Shown: positions 9,963 through 10,281 of the stretch, piece by piece
Numbering within the stretch: the first letter of the stretch is position 1
Layout: every line of letters starts with the position of its first letter
From: Corallincola sp.
GTDB taxonomy: Bacteria; Pseudomonadota; Gammaproteobacteria; Enterobacterales; Neiellaceae
Assembly: GCA_017998495.1 (NCBI GenBank)
Contig: JAGOCY010000022.1
Location: forward strand, 1-10,281
Reading direction: 5' to 3'
Length of the DNA: 10,281 nt
Made by a program: the position numbers and the translations under genes
Notes under the pieces: model-generated
What the model was told of the DNA's origin: nothing
Seen by the model: the letters and a program-made list of their open reading frames with translations, nothing else
The model's database searches: none

Positions 9963-10281
9963 TCACCCTGTATTTCGTTCGATAATCAGTGGCATGAAAA
10001 CCTGAATCAGCGCTGCCAAGGCCAGCCCCAGAACAAAGGGGAATGGCGGCAGTTGAAGCCTGTTCCATGCCAGTAGCGCTGAACATACGACCAGCACCCA
10101 GGTACAGAGGTTACCGCGCAGCACTGCGCGCATGGCTACCGCCGCATACCTGGCGCCCGCCTGTCTGAATACTGCCAAGGCCGTCAGCGAGCGCCCCAAG
10201 ACCACCACAGCACCACCCCAGGTAAATGAGATGGCACCATCAAGATTGCCCCACAGCAGCCAGGCTACCGGAGCCAAAACC
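9963..10281 (-). CDS. atpI: ATP synthase protein I (AtpI-like), 5' end missing
   Basis: A small membrane protein at the head of the atp operon; family members (about 125-130 aa) are non-stoichiometric and help c-ring assembly or magnesium supply. About 105 codons are present and the frame stays open to the window edge, so the true start probably lies outside. A TTG at 10277 would give 104 aa but would cut into the first membrane helix. Hydrophobic segments can be seen starting at the window edge, then around SFTWGGAVVVLGRSLTALAV, RGNLCTWVLVVCSALLAW and FPFVLGLALAALIQVFMPLI. Identity rests on position (3 nt before atpB), size, four-helix pattern and motifs such as FRQAGARYA and the C-terminal QVFMPLI. 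It is more diverged than the other subunits: the usual LPN and GExxK motifs appear as LGR and GNLCT. Confidence 0.75.
   Translation of the reverse strand, partial: VLAPVAWLLWGNLDGAISFTWGGAVVVLGRSLTALAVFRQAGARYAAVAMRAVLRGNLCTWVLVVCSALLAWNRLQLPPFPFVLGLALAALIQVFMPLIIERNTG

Overview
The window holds the ATP synthase operon of a gammaproteobacterium followed by the amino-sugar genes glmU, glmR and glmS, all on the minus strand. Read in the direction of transcription (from high to low coordinates) the order is atpI (start cut off by the window edge)-atpB-atpE-atpF-atpH-atpA-atpG-atpD-atpC, terminator, glmU, terminator, a DeoR-family regulator (glmR), glmS (3' end cut off). This is a well-known chromosomal neighbourhood. 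Subunit lengths and sequences are close to those of E. coli (AtpA 513 aa, AtpF 156 aa, AtpH 177 aa, GlmU 456 aa). The pseudomonad-like AtpE and AtpB, and a DeoR regulator between glmU and glmS, point away from the enterics towards a GC-rich, Pseudomonas/Oceanospirillales/Shewanella/Aeromonas-type lineage. The genus cannot be fixed by eye.

Layout: 9963-10281 AtpI (partial); 8262-9959 the membrane sector Fo (AtpB a, AtpE c, AtpF b); 3402-8246 the F1 sector (AtpH delta, AtpA alpha, AtpG gamma, AtpD beta, AtpC epsilon); 3300-3401 a strong rho-independent terminator plus the glmU leader; 1929-3299 GlmU; 1783-1928 a second terminator and an operator/promoter region rich in TTTCGAT/ATCGAAA elements; 1000-1782 GlmR; 1-996 the first 332 codons of GlmS. 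Gaps in the atp operon are 3-66 nt, and most genes have clear Shine-Dalgarno sequences. The two larger Fo gaps and the atpA-atpG gap carry RNA structure or leader signals that may tune subunit stoichiometry.

Function: the atp genes build the H+-translocating F1Fo ATP synthase. GlmS makes glucosamine-6-phosphate from fructose-6-phosphate and glutamine, and GlmU makes UDP-GlcNAc from glucosamine-1-phosphate, feeding peptidoglycan and LPS. GlmR is the likely local regulator of glmS, with which it is translationally close (3 nt gap).

I found no undescribed system, mobile element, CRISPR array, tRNA or rRNA. The points worth a second look are regulatory (the glmR operator and start, intercistronic hairpins) or subunit peculiarities (divergent AtpI, two cysteines in the AtpB N-terminus). 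The very long plus-strand reading frames opposite atpD, glmU and atpA are judged to be antisense shadows.
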